Of a stretch of DNA of 64,000 nucleotides, positions 1-8,608 are shown piece after piece; the stretch's first letter is position 1; the number at the start of each line of letters is the position of its first letter. Where the stretch lies: the NCBI RefSeq assembly GCF_000953655.1, contig NZ_LN681226.1:62001-126000 (forward strand), in the 5' to 3' direction. The notes beneath the pieces are model-generated. The model saw nothing but the letters and a program-made list of their open reading frames with translations, was not told the origin of the DNA and did not search any database. The translations under genes and the position numbers were made by a program. The stretch comes from Legionella hackeliae (lineage in GTDB: Bacteria > Pseudomonadota > Gammaproteobacteria > Legionellales > Legionellaceae).

Positions 1-114
1 TTCAATAATGGGTGTTTCAAGCCTTTGCCAAATTTGATCGTTTTCTTCTGTAGAAATCGCTACAGCTAATTTCTCAATAAGATGTTGTAAATAAGGTGAA
101 TCATATTTTGGCAT
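1..114 (-). CDS. N-terminus of an unidentified protein, cut by the window edge
   Basis: An open frame begins with ATG at 114 and runs 38 codons without a stop to the left edge. The visible N-terminus starts MPKYDSPYLQHLIEKL and is mostly helical and charged, with no recognisable motif. It is read on the same strand as the LuxR-tailed kinase that ends at 186, about 70 bases upstream of this start. Only the reading frame and its co-orientation support it, so no function is proposed. Confidence 0.45.
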   Translation of the reverse strand, partial: MPKYDSPYLQHLIEKLAVAISTEENDQIWQRLETPIIE

Positions 115-185
115 AGATACTCCATGAGAATTAGCATTACATCATCCTATCCATTTTAGAACATTTTAAAGAGATAGGGTTAGCT

Positions 186-956
186 TTATGGTTGTTCATG
201 GTATAAAGCAATTAATTCTTTACTCGAAGAGCATCCTAACGAATCCATCAATTTAGCAATAATTCCTTCGACTGTCCTATAAGAAACATGGGCTTCACGC
301 GCAATTTCCTTAGCCGTTTTTCCTTGAGCCAACAACTTAAGATATATGGCTTGTTGCTCAGATAAATCAACTCTCGTATGAGATACTTTATGGTATAACG
401 TGAAATCTTTTTTCTCCAAAATTGTTTTTTGGGGCAGCATTTTTTCATTTCCCAAAATAGCTTTCGCAATACAACGCGTATGCTCTTCTAATTTGCCATC
501 ATCTCCATGAACAGTCAGCGTGGCCACTTCTTTATATAGGCTATCGCGCTCGTCATGTAATTGGTCAAAAAAGTCTCTCCAACTGGGTACAGGCAATAAA
601 TTTGCTGAATTGCGTGCAGTGCGCTCGATCTGAACCGGAGTACTCACATCCAAAAATACAGTCATTTCATTTCGCAATAATTGACAGTTTTTTAAAGCTA
701 GAACAACACTAGAGTCGGTGGTTACAACAATGTGCTCTTGCGTGCATAGAGACTTTAATATGTCAAACTGACACTCATAAAAAGCTTCACTTCCGTGGCT
801 TCCGAGTATTTCATACAAATGACGTCCAACATGAGACTCTAATCCTAAATCTGCATCGACAAATTGCCATCCTAATAATTGGGCTACGGACTTTGCTAAT
901 AATCCTTTACCGGCACCATGATGACCAACAATAAAAATTCGTTGAGGTTGATTCAT
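186..956 (-). CDS. shikimate-kinase-like P-loop protein with a C-terminal LuxR-type HTH
   Basis: The first 170 residues look like a shikimate/gluconate-kinase-type P-loop fold: a Walker A (GHHGAGKG) sits at residues 11-18 and a VDADLGLE stretch follows where shikimate kinases carry their substrate-binding Asp. Residues about 195-254 are a GerE/LuxR helix-turn-helix (LSEQQAIYLKLLAQGKTAKEIA followed by VSYRTVEGIIAKL). A small-molecule kinase fold joined to a DNA-binding tail suggests a regulator that senses a nucleotide or metabolite rather than an aromatic-pathway enzyme; that is inference. It is divergent from the GNAT-APH fusion gene that begins near 1190. Confidence 0.75.
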   Translation of the reverse strand: MNQPQRIFIVGHHGAGKGLLAKSVAQLLGWQFVDADLGLESHVGRHLYEILGSHGSEAFYECQFDILKSLCTQEHIVVTTDSSVVLALKNCQLLRNEMTVFLDVSTPVQIERTARNSANLLPVPSWRDFFDQLHDERDSLYKEVATLTVHGDDGKLEEHTRCIAKAILGNEKMLPQKTILEKKDFTLYHKVSHTRVDLSEQQAIYLKLLAQGKTAKEIAREAHVSYRTVEGIIAKLMDSLGCSSSKELIALYHEQP

Positions 957-1019
957 TCTTACTATCTCCTAATCCAAATAATACAATAATTATACAAACA
1001 GACCATAAGATGCATCAAT

Positions 1020-1033
1020 ACGTAGAACTACGT
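1020..1033. promoter_or_regulatory. short inverted repeat in a divergent intergenic region
   Basis: ACGTAG and CTACGT are separated by two bases, between the divergent LuxR-tailed kinase and the GNAT-APH fusion. The symmetry fits a small operator, possibly for the neighbouring LuxR-type protein, but 6-bp arms can arise by chance. Confidence 0.25.
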
Positions 1034-1189
1034 GAGTATCAAGTACGGGATTATTATTTTAATCTAACAGAAGAATTAGTTTTGGGAAAAATAGCAATGT
1101 TTTTCTCTTACAAGCATTCACTTGAGAAGATACTCATTGCTAAAATAACAAACAAATCATTGATAACAATTTCTACGAGTAAGTATTCT

Positions 1190-2614
1190 ATGCCTAACTA
1201 TCTGCATCTCACCTTACAATCCGAACGCCTTCAGTTAATTCCTGTTTCACTAAAATATGCAGAAGATTTATGTAAAGAATTTACTGCTGAAATTACAGAG
1301 CACATGTGGCCAAGTGCCCCGAAAACACAAGAGGAAATTAATCAGCACATTTCTGAACAGCAAATTAAAATGCAAGCAGGCTCAGAAATCGCATTGGCCA
1401 TCATCAATAAAGAGAACCAGAATTTTTTAGGATATGCCTGCCTACACCAAGCAAATACGAAGACACCTGAATTAGGCATTTGGTTAAAGAAAAGTGCTCA
1501 TGGATTTCATTATGGTTTTGAAGCGATGAATTTATTAAAAACCTGGGCTGAAACTAATCTAGTTTATGATTATCTAAAATATCCTGTTGTAAGACAAAAT
1601 ATCTCTAGCCGGAAAATTGCTGAAAAAATGGGTGGCATTATTGAAGATGAATACATCAAAACAAGTGAGTCAGGCAAGTTGCTTGATGAAGTAGAATATC
1701 GATTTTATGGTGCAACAATGACGAATACACAATCCAAAATAAATATTACTGCAGCCTTAGTACGTGAGCTCATTACACAACAATTTCCACAGTGGGGTCA
1801 GCTACCTATTCAAGCTGTAAACAATAGCGGTTGGGACAATAAAACCTTTCATTTAGGTACAGAAATGCTCATTCGCATGCCCAGTAGCGCCGAATACGCA
1901 GGGCAAGTGGAAAAAGAACAAACATGGTTACCCAAATTAGCCCCACTTCTTCCTCTTCCAATACCCGCCCCACTTGCGATGGGAAAACCCAATGAACTGT
2001 ACCCTTGGAAGTGGTCCATTAATCGTTGGCTTCCTGGGGAAACGGCAGCAGCTACTCCCATTAATGATTTGTCTGAGTTTGCCTATGATTTGGCCTTATT
2101 TCTTAAGGCACTCCAAAGCATCAATTCAATGGGTGGACCTATTGCCGGTCCCCAGAGTTTTTATCGCGGCGGTGATTTAGCAGTCTATGATTCAGAGACA
2201 CGAAAAGCCATCGAAGATTTGAAAGACACTATAGATTTCCGTGCTGCAACAGAAATTTGGGAAAAAGCATTATCCACTTCTTGGCAGAATCCACCCCTTT
2301 GGGTACATGGTGATATCAGTGTTGGCAATTTGTTACTTTCTCAAGGAAAATTAAGTGCAGTTATCGATTTTGGCCAACTCGCCATCGGCGATCCTGCTTG
2401 CGATCTTGCTATTGCCTGGACATTATTTGAAGGAAAAAGTCGGAGAATTTTCTTAGAAACTCTGGAACTTGATCCAGACACTTGGGCACGAGGACGTACT
2501 TGGGCTTTATGGAAAGCAATGATGTATCTTGTTAACCAACAAACCGAGATGAATTTTGAAGCAAAAAGAGCATTGCGCACGATTCATGAGTTGGTCGAAG
2601 ATCATAGGCAATGA
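1190..2614 (+). CDS. GNAT acetyltransferase fused to an APH-family phosphotransferase
   Basis: Residues 1 to about 172 are a RimJ/RimL-type GNAT (start MPNYLHLTLQSERLQLIP). Residues about 177-474 are an aminoglycoside-phosphotransferase-fold kinase with the catalytic loop WVHGDISVGNLLL and the metal-binding VIDFG. The frame is open back to 1010, but those 60 residues do not resemble any GNAT, so the ATG at 1190 is preferred. An internal Met (1718) marks the join. The architecture recalls the bifunctional AAC(6')-APH(2'') resistance enzyme, but the GNAT half is of the ribosomal-protein-acetyltransferase type, so the substrate is unknown. The stop overlaps the next kinase gene by four bases, implying coupled translation. 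Confidence 0.85.
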   Translation: MPNYLHLTLQSERLQLIPVSLKYAEDLCKEFTAEITEHMWPSAPKTQEEINQHISEQQIKMQAGSEIALAIINKENQNFLGYACLHQANTKTPELGIWLKKSAHGFHYGFEAMNLLKTWAETNLVYDYLKYPVVRQNISSRKIAEKMGGIIEDEYIKTSESGKLLDEVEYRFYGATMTNTQSKINITAALVRELITQQFPQWGQLPIQAVNNSGWDNKTFHLGTEMLIRMPSSAEYAGQVEKEQTWLPKLAPLLPLPIPAPLAMGKPNELYPWKWSINRWLPGETAAATPINDLSEFAYDLALFLKALQSINSMGGPIAGPQSFYRGGDLAVYDSETRKAIEDLKDTIDFRAATEIWEKALSTSWQNPPLWVHGDISVGNLLLSQGKLSAVIDFGQLAIGDPACDLAIAWTLFEGKSRRIFLETLELDPDTWARGRTWALWKAMMYLVNQQTEMNFEAKRALRTIHELVEDHRQ

Positions 2615-3576
2615 TTATGAAGACTTCTTACATAGAATGGGCTCTTAGTGCCTTAAACGATTCAGGGTATCTACTTGAAACCACGAAACCAGAAATAATT
2701 CTCGCCACAGCTTGGTCAGAAGTGTGTCGTTTTCAAACAAATCTTGGGTTGGTCTATTTGAAGAAAGTGCCTCCTGCATTGTCATTAGAAGTCATTGTCA
2801 TTCAGCTATTGCAGAAACGATTCAATGCTCCTGTTCCGCAAATCATAGCTCATAATCAGGAACTTCACTGTTTTTTAATGCAAGATGCTGGCATTCCTTT
2901 GCATGAGGTCTTTAAACAGGAATTTAAACCCAATCTTTTAATTGATACGATGCATCATTACACCATGCTTCAAATAAATTCCGCAAATAAAATAAACCTG
3001 TTTCTTGATTTAGGCGTTCCCGATTGGCGTCTACCACAATTGCCCAGACTTTATCACCAATTAATGAATGAAGAGGAGTTATTGATGGGAGATGGATTAA
3101 CTAAAGAGGAAATAAAACAATTAAAAAATTTAGAGAGTACAGTACAAATCTTTTGTGACCAATTAGTCAGTTTTAAGGTGCCTGATACATTTGGTCATGC
3201 CGATTTTCACGATAAAAATATTTTAATAAATCCAAATACTCATCAAACCACGCTGATTGATTTAGGGGAAGTTGTCATTACTCATCCATTTTTCTCATTC
3301 GTTAATTGCTTGTATCGGGCCACAGAACATTTAAAACTACCAAGCAGTCAATATAGGAAATTACAGGAAGATTGTTTTAAAAACTGGCTCTCAATAGAGT
3401 CATCGGCACATTTGTTTGAGATCATTGCAATTATTGAACAATGTTGGGCTATTCATGCGGTGTTGGGCGAATATCGCTTAATTAAAAGCATCGACCCAAT
3501 CGCATCAATGAGGCTAGGTCGACAAGGTCGATTTGCTGGAAAATTAAGAGGTTGGATAGAGCAATTCCTTAATTGA
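2611..3576 (+). CDS. APH/choline-kinase-family phosphotransferase
   Basis: A 321-residue protein-kinase-like small-molecule kinase. The catalytic loop GHADFHDKNILI contains the HxDxxxxN signature and is followed by LIDLGE, in which Gly-Glu replaces the usual Asp-Phe-Gly tail while the metal-binding Asp is kept. The start overlaps the stop of the GNAT-APH gene (ATGA); a second ATG at 2617 is also possible. Two kinases of the same fold in one transcript suggest related substrates. Candidates are aminoglycosides, macrolides, choline or sugars; the sequence does not decide. Confidence 0.8.
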   Translation: MIMKTSYIEWALSALNDSGYLLETTKPEIILATAWSEVCRFQTNLGLVYLKKVPPALSLEVIVIQLLQKRFNAPVPQIIAHNQELHCFLMQDAGIPLHEVFKQEFKPNLLIDTMHHYTMLQINSANKINLFLDLGVPDWRLPQLPRLYHQLMNEEELLMGDGLTKEEIKQLKNLESTVQIFCDQLVSFKVPDTFGHADFHDKNILINPNTHQTTLIDLGEVVITHPFFSFVNCLYRATEHLKLPSSQYRKLQEDCFKNWLSIESSAHLFEIIAIIEQCWAIHAVLGEYRLIKSIDPIASMRLGRQGRFAGKLRGWIEQFLN

Positions 3577-3692
3577 GCATTTTTAGCTATCACGTGAGGG
3601 TCAATACTTAATTAGTAATAAAGAATAAAGGAATTTTTTTTTCATGTTAAAATGTGCGACTCAATAGTTATATTTACTACATAGCGGCTATT

Positions 3693-5105
3693 ATGAGCTC
3701 AAATTCTATTCAATTAAATCAAAATCATGGAGGACCGCTCCATTATCTCGGAAATAGGTACCTTACTCTTCCCGATTTAACAGGGCATATGTCCCCTGAC
3801 ACTAGCTGGTTGACTGAACATTTCTCTGTATTATTGGCAAATAGTAAGGGCCAAAAATACAAGAAAGCCATTGAGCCTTTTGCAGGTTCTGCTTCTTGGA
3901 GTCTGGCTGCAATGGAGATTGACCTTGCAGAAGAATATATTATCAATGACAGCAATAAAATTTTGATTAATACACTTCTTTTAATTAAAGATAACCCTGC
4001 TCTTGTCAAAACTTCTTATACTGCCTTAATAGAAAAATATGATGCCTCCCTATCGAAGAAAGATTTTTTCCTTGAAGTGATTGGGAATTACAACCAAACA
4101 ACTGATGAAGAAAAAGCGTTACTGCTCCCTTTCATCATTAATCATTCATGGGGCGGAATCCTTTTTTATGATAAGGAATTGAATATTATCTATCGCGAAG
4201 GTGAACTCTTTGAAGGAAAAAATGCTAATCGATTTCTTGAGCATGCGAATTTGTCCCTAGAAATGTTCTTGAGTGAGATTGACCGAGTATCTAACCTTCT
4301 TAATGCGAATCAAGTTTCATTCAGAAGTGGTGATTTTATGGACGTGATTTCGATTGCGACACCTGGTGATTTTGTGGCACTGAATCCTCCTTATCCAGAG
4401 AATGAACATTCGACGCTTGAAAAAGCTGGGATGTATATTGAACTTTATTCGCCTGAAAAACTGCACCAGAATTTGGTGCAAATCATTCAACATCTTGAAA
4501 GCCAAGGTATTCATTACTACATGACTTATGGATTTTATAATCCAAAATTCAGAAACTATGTCTTAGCTAATGAAAACCAGCGACCAATTAATTACTTTCG
4601 TGTCCTAGGCTATGAGCATTGTGCTTTTGGAATAGGTCTTGATCAGATGTATTTTACGTCCCAATTTTCAATTCCCAAAGGTATAAACATATTCAAAGCG
4701 GAGGGAGTTTTGGGTGCCCAGGATATAACGCCTGAAGAAGCACTCAAACAATTTAAGTTGCTTTCAAAAAAATGTTTTGCTGTTATTTACCGAGCTTTTA
4801 TTAAGCCTGAGCTTGAGATGGAGTATCAAAAGGCCTGGCATCAGGTCGCTTCCTATTTTGTGCAATATCGCGGCGCATTAGGTTCTTGCCTGCATAAAAC
4901 TAACGATGGTATGTGGCTTGCCTATTCTCGTTGGCCTGATAAAGCGACTCGAGATGCTTCTTGGCCAGGCGACAATGCCCCATCTGAGATGTTACCCAAT
5001 GAAATTAGAAAAGCGGTTATAACCATTCAAGAATGTATTGATCAAACGCAAAAACTACCCGAAATTACTATGGAAGTTGTCAATGATTTATTGTATTCAA
5101 ACTAA
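3693..5105 (+). CDS. D12-class DNA adenine methylase-like domain fused to an antibiotic-monooxygenase-like domain
   Basis: Residues 20-340 resemble Dam/D12 N6-adenine methyltransferases: HYLGNRY at the start, an SAM-binding EPFAGSASWSLAAME, and the catalytic tetrapeptide as NPPYP where Dam enzymes usually have DPPY. Residues about 365-450 (FAVIYRAFIKPELEMEYQKA, then a WLAYSRWPDKATRD segment) look like a ferredoxin-like antibiotic-biosynthesis-monooxygenase (ABM) domain. The frame is open from 3654, but ATG 3693 gives the better N-terminus. No restriction enzyme gene lies nearby. Whether the methylase half still acts on DNA is unclear. Confidence 0.75.
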   Translation: MSSNSIQLNQNHGGPLHYLGNRYLTLPDLTGHMSPDTSWLTEHFSVLLANSKGQKYKKAIEPFAGSASWSLAAMEIDLAEEYIINDSNKILINTLLLIKDNPALVKTSYTALIEKYDASLSKKDFFLEVIGNYNQTTDEEKALLLPFIINHSWGGILFYDKELNIIYREGELFEGKNANRFLEHANLSLEMFLSEIDRVSNLLNANQVSFRSGDFMDVISIATPGDFVALNPPYPENEHSTLEKAGMYIELYSPEKLHQNLVQIIQHLESQGIHYYMTYGFYNPKFRNYVLANENQRPINYFRVLGYEHCAFGIGLDQMYFTSQFSIPKGINIFKAEGVLGAQDITPEEALKQFKLLSKKCFAVIYRAFIKPELEMEYQKAWHQVASYFVQYRGALGSCLHKTNDGMWLAYSRWPDKATRDASWPGDNAPSEMLPNEIRKAVITIQECIDQTQKLPEITMEVVNDLLYSN

Positions 5106-5120
5106 TAGAAGATATAACTC

Positions 5121-5558
5121 ATGAATCAAGCGCAAATAAATTACCAACTAGAGCTTGTTATAGACGCTAAGCTACTAGAGCAGCAAGATAAAATTATTCG
5201 TGATGGGATAGTAAATTTTAATGCTCCTTTTACAGGAACCAAACCAGAGCGTTACTCAATCTATGTGAAAGATAACGAGGGTATTATTATTGGCGGAGCT
5301 ATTGTGTACGCTCATAAAAGCTCAATATATGTTGATGTCCTCTGGGTTAAGGAGGAATACCGTGGTCTTGGTATCGGTGCTGAACTATTGCACAGCGTTG
5401 AAGCCGAAGCAATTACACGAGGAATTCCAGCATCAACATTAGATACTTTTTCTTTTCAGGCAGAAAGATTTTATTTAAAACAAGGCTATCAGCATTTAGG
5501 CACAATTAAAAATTATTTAGAAGGGCATGATCGGATCTATTTTAGGAAGCAATTGTAG
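5121..5558 (+). CDS. GNAT family N-acetyltransferase
   Basis: A single-domain GNAT of 145 residues. The acetyl-CoA-binding motif A is clear: VDVLWVKEEYRGLGIGAELL, followed by AERFYLKQGYQ (motif B). It lies 15 bases after the methylase-fusion gene on the same strand and ends the rightward block of genes. Proteins of this short type often acetylate small amines or antibiotics; the substrate cannot be read from the sequence. Confidence 0.85.
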   Translation: MNQAQINYQLELVIDAKLLEQQDKIIRDGIVNFNAPFTGTKPERYSIYVKDNEGIIIGGAIVYAHKSSIYVDVLWVKEEYRGLGIGAELLHSVEAEAITRGIPASTLDTFSFQAERFYLKQGYQHLGTIKNYLEGHDRIYFRKQL

Positions 5559-5676
5559 AGTGGAAAGCATATCCCCCATAAGAAAATATGCCTTGAAAAA
5601 AGAACAGAACAAACGAAGCATCTATTCTCCAAAGTTAAACTTTTATTGGAAATGCTCGTAAAAGTTCATAAACAAA

Positions 5677-6474
5677 TTAGAAAGGAAAAGGAGGTAACTG
5701 ATTCCTATCTTTAAGCCAAAATGGATGATGCCACTCTTCATAGATGGAAACTGGCATATTGCTTTGCTTAAATTCATCAAAAGATAAGTCGCAAAGAAAC
5801 CATTTAAGGAATTCCGCGCAAGTCTCTGGACTTATTAATTGACCCGACTGATAGGCCTCATCAAACATTTTATGTAAATGAAATGAAGTTGTTTCTCTTA
5901 AAATTTTTTGAATTCTTGTATCCACTTCCCCTGGAATAATACAAGACACACCAATATTTTTCTCTGCTAGCTCTTTTCTCACAATAGCAGTTACTTCATC
6001 CAAACCCGCTTTGCTGGCACAGTATGTTGAACTTTCTTTAAGTTTCAGAGTAGCTGCTCTTGATGTAACAAATAAAATCCGAGACTTCTCAGGCATCTGC
6101 GCGGCAAGTAGTGCTGTAAGTTTCATTGGAGCTAATAAATTAACCTGAAAAACTTCGTCAATACTGTCACAATCGTATTCGGTCAACGGACGTGGAGGAC
6201 TTTTCATTCCTGCATTTTGAACTAAAAGATGAAGCGGTATTCCAGAATCATTAATAATTTTAGCAACCTGTTCGATATCACTATTGCGAGTAAAATCCGA
6301 TTGAATGGGAACAAAACGAGGATATAGCGCTTTAGTATCCTCCAAGCTGCTTACATCCCGCCCTGTTCCATAGACAACCCAGCCGTCACCTAAAAGAATT
6401 TTAGCAAGTTCAAGACCAATTCCATGGCTGGCTCCGGTCACTAATGCAGCTTTATTATTGTTGATGTTCGTCAT
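5677..6474 (-). CDS. short-chain dehydrogenase/reductase (SDR)
   Basis: Classical SDR of 265 residues with the nucleotide-binding TGASHGIG near residue 14, the NAG motif (LLVQNAGM), and the catalytic pair in YCASK. It should catalyse NAD(P)(H)-dependent oxidation or reduction of a carbonyl/alcohol. The frame extends upstream to 6522, but the conserved beta strand follows directly after ATG 6474, which is taken as the start. It is first in a short leftward run with the GNAT, cupin and peptidase genes to its right, all read the same way. Confidence 0.85.
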   Translation of the reverse strand: MTNINNNKAALVTGASHGIGLELAKILLGDGWVVYGTGRDVSSLEDTKALYPRFVPIQSDFTRNSDIEQVAKIINDSGIPLHLLVQNAGMKSPPRPLTEYDCDSIDEVFQVNLLAPMKLTALLAAQMPEKSRILFVTSRAATLKLKESSTYCASKAGLDEVTAIVRKELAEKNIGVSCIIPGEVDTRIQKILRETTSFHLHKMFDEAYQSGQLISPETCAEFLKWFLCDLSFDEFKQSNMPVSIYEEWHHPFWLKDRNQLPPFPF

Positions 6475-6534
6475 GAAGCATTCCTTGAAACTTAAGTTAC
6501 TTTCGTGCGGTATGGTAATCAAAGTTGGCGAAAG

Positions 6535-7263
6535 TTAAAAGGTTATTCCTAATTCATGTGTTACTAATTGAATTAATTCTGGAATACTTGCCTTAACTTG
6601 AATAATAGTAGGTAAAACCTGAAACACCTGCTCAATACCCGCAGGCATCGTTTCATAAATAACACTAAACTGACCATCATTTTTTAACCACCATCCATCA
6701 GAACCTTGTCCCCACTTAAAATAAGGCGCATTGTTTATTGAAACAACCTCTTCTCTAACCACAGATTCTGATACAGGCAGTTTTGGTTTTTGACTTAAGC
6801 TCGAGACTGAATCACCATTTAAGAGTCCGATTTCTCTTTTTGCCTGAAATTCTTTCCGCAAAAAATAGAATATAGAGTTTTTCTGAAACCCATGCCGTTC
6901 AAACTCAAGTTCAAATCCTAATTTTTTATAAAATCCTATTGCTTCCCAATCCATAGTATTAACTGTTGCAAAAGCACAACCTTTTTCATTGCCATACCTC
7001 AATGCCGCTTGCATGAGCTTCGTTCCCCATCCTTGATGTCTGATGGACTCACTCACCCAAAGATTATCAACATGAAGACCTCCATAGAGCGTTCCGCCAC
7101 TACAACCACCCACAATGCTATTGTCTGCATCACGAATAAAGCATGCAAAGAAATCTAAGGATTCGAAGCCTTTTTGTTGTTTGGCGTACGCCTTAATCCC
7201 ATTCGTTAATATTTGAACATCATCAGGGTTTGGATTTTCTAAAAACGATAATTTTAAAGTCAT
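6535..7263 (-). CDS. GNAT acetyltransferase with a C-terminal cupin-like remnant
   Basis: Residues 1-140 are a GNAT: LHVDNLWVSESIRHQGWGTK is the acetyl-CoA motif and AIGFYKKLGFELE the motif B. Residues about 168-205 (EEVVSINNAPYFKWGQGSDGW through YETMPAGIEQ) strongly resemble the first strands of small cupins, which normally continue into the metal-binding HxH region. Here the protein instead ends 35 residues later with an unrelated helical segment, so the cupin is incomplete. It may be a decayed fusion or a new C-terminal extension. It sits 6 bases downstream of an intact cupin gene. Confidence 0.75.
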   Translation of the reverse strand: MTLKLSFLENPNPDDVQILTNGIKAYAKQQKGFESLDFFACFIRDADNSIVGGCSGGTLYGGLHVDNLWVSESIRHQGWGTKLMQAALRYGNEKGCAFATVNTMDWEAIGFYKKLGFELEFERHGFQKNSIFYFLRKEFQAKREIGLLNGDSVSSLSQKPKLPVSESVVREEVVSINNAPYFKWGQGSDGWWLKNDGQFSVIYETMPAGIEQVFQVLPTIIQVKASIPELIQLVTHELGITF

Positions 7264-7268
7264 CTGAT

Positions 7269-7655
7269 TTATTCCACTGTTGGAAGCCAGGCACCTTGCT
7301 CCACATAACTTGCCTCATCACTACCTGACCAAGGTGGCATAGTAACGCAAATAAACACCAAATCTGCTGCATCACTTCGATATTGAAAATGTGTTCCTAA
7401 AGGAATATCGATGCTGACTCCAGGCGTTAAAGGGGTAATACTCTCTTCATCGTTCAACTTACGCCAAATAGCTCCTTCCCCAGAAAGGACATGCCAAAAT
7501 TCAGATACAGTTTTATGACGAACTGCTTTGGAAATTGTTCCTGCCTTCAAAGTACAGTGAGCCATTCCACCTAAATGATTATTCATCAGCAATCGAACTT
7601 CAGCACCTGCTGGAGAGATATGTTGATGCTCTTTGGGTATTTCTTGTGTATTCAT
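7269..7655 (-). CDS. small cupin-domain protein
   Basis: A 128-residue single cupin. The central SEFWHVLSGEGAIWRKL and the later LTPGVSIDIPLGTHFQYRS match the two conserved cupin motifs, with Glu, His and a second His (GTHFQY) available to bind a metal. Cupins of this size include isomerases, dioxygenases and sugar-binding proteins. Its neighbours are a GNAT (6 bases downstream) and a peptidase S66, suggesting a role in modifying a small compound, but no specific reaction can be assigned. Confidence 0.8.
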   Translation of the reverse strand: MNTQEIPKEHQHISPAGAEVRLLMNNHLGGMAHCTLKAGTISKAVRHKTVSEFWHVLSGEGAIWRKLNDEESITPLTPGVSIDIPLGTHFQYRSDAADLVFICVTMPPWSGSDEASYVEQGAWLPTVE

Positions 7656-7702
7656 TTATGCCTCTATTAAAACAATGTTCTCATCAGTAGTAGTTATTTT
7701 TT

Positions 7703-8596
7703 TTAAATTTGAATTGTAACGCAAGTATTATCTGCATCTAAAGTAACCACTTTGCCAATTGGAAGAATACAATTTTGCTTACCGTGCCCATAGGGAAACT
7801 CTTTAATGCAAGGTACTTTTATTTTTGCAGCCCATTCATTGATTACATCTTCTACCGTACCATCGTACGGATTCGATTTCTTACTTTTACAGTGTTCAAA
7901 TGTACCAAAAATAACGCCAGAAACTTCATCAAAAATTCCTGCTAAATCTAGTTGGGAGAGCATGCCATCAATATTATAGGGCTCGACACCAACGTCTTCT
8001 ACTAACAAAATACTTTCTTTAAAACTAGGTAGATAAGGTGTGCCCATTAAATTAGTCATCAGAGTTAAATTTCCACCAAGTAAAGGACCTCGACTAACAC
8101 CTGCATGAACCTTTATTCCTTTGGAAATCATGTACTCTTGGCCTAATAAAGAGGAAAGTAATGTTTTTTTAACCTGGTTACTTAAATGAATAGTCAAAGT
8201 AAATCCTGTATAACTTACTAAGCCACTGTTTTTAAATAGGCCTAATTGCAACGCGGTGGTATCACTAAACCCGTATAATTGTTTTGGATTTCTCTGAATT
8301 AATTCATAGTCCAAAAAAGGTAAAAGACGTTGTGAACCTTGTCCGCCTCGGGTTGCAATAATTGCTTTCACTTCAGAATCTTTAAAGAAATCCATCACAT
8401 CATTTGCACGATCACTGTCTTTTCCTGCTAAAAATCGTTCTGATGCAAGCATATGCTTTGCATACTTTACCTTAAATCCATGCGACTTTAATAAATGCAC
8501 TCCCGCTTCTATATCCTGTTCCATAATAGGGCTCGACGGTGAGATAAGCCCGACGATGTCTCCTTTTTGCAGTGGTGTTGGACATAGAATATTCAT
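7703..8596 (-). CDS. peptidase S66 (LD-carboxypeptidase / MccF-like)
   Basis: Members hydrolyse murein LD-tetrapeptides (LdcA) or cleave microcin C-type aminoacyl-adenylates (MccF). The Ser-Glu-His set is visible: GFSDTTALQ (nucleophile Ser), VEDVGVEPYNIDGML (Glu) and YGHGKQN (His). The N-terminus KGDIVGLISPSSPI is typical. ATG 8596 follows a GAGG ribosome binding site, so the upstream TTG at 8608 is rejected. Length is 297 residues, normal for the family. Surrounded by GNATs, a microcin-immunity-like role is as plausible as peptidoglycan recycling; the sequence alone does not separate them. Confidence 0.85.
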   Translation of the reverse strand: MNILCPTPLQKGDIVGLISPSSPIMEQDIEAGVHLLKSHGFKVKYAKHMLASERFLAGKDSDRANDVMDFFKDSEVKAIIATRGGQGSQRLLPFLDYELIQRNPKQLYGFSDTTALQLGLFKNSGLVSYTGFTLTIHLSNQVKKTLLSSLLGQEYMISKGIKVHAGVSRGPLLGGNLTLMTNLMGTPYLPSFKESILLVEDVGVEPYNIDGMLSQLDLAGIFDEVSGVIFGTFEHCKSKKSNPYDGTVEDVINEWAAKIKVPCIKEFPYGHGKQNCILPIGKVVTLDADNTCVTIQI

Positions 8597-8608
8597 TTTT
8601 ATCCTCAA

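Noticed and set aside
1010-1189. 60-residue N-terminal extension of the GNAT-APH frame
   Set aside because: It has no resemblance to GNATs, and the conserved start follows the ATG at 1190.
5567-5591. hairpin GCATAT/ATATGC after the GNAT at 5121-5558 as a terminator
   Set aside because: Weak AT stem and no T-run.
8597-8608. TTG start for the S66 peptidase
   Set aside because: GAGG lies between it and ATG 8596, so this stretch is the ribosome binding site.
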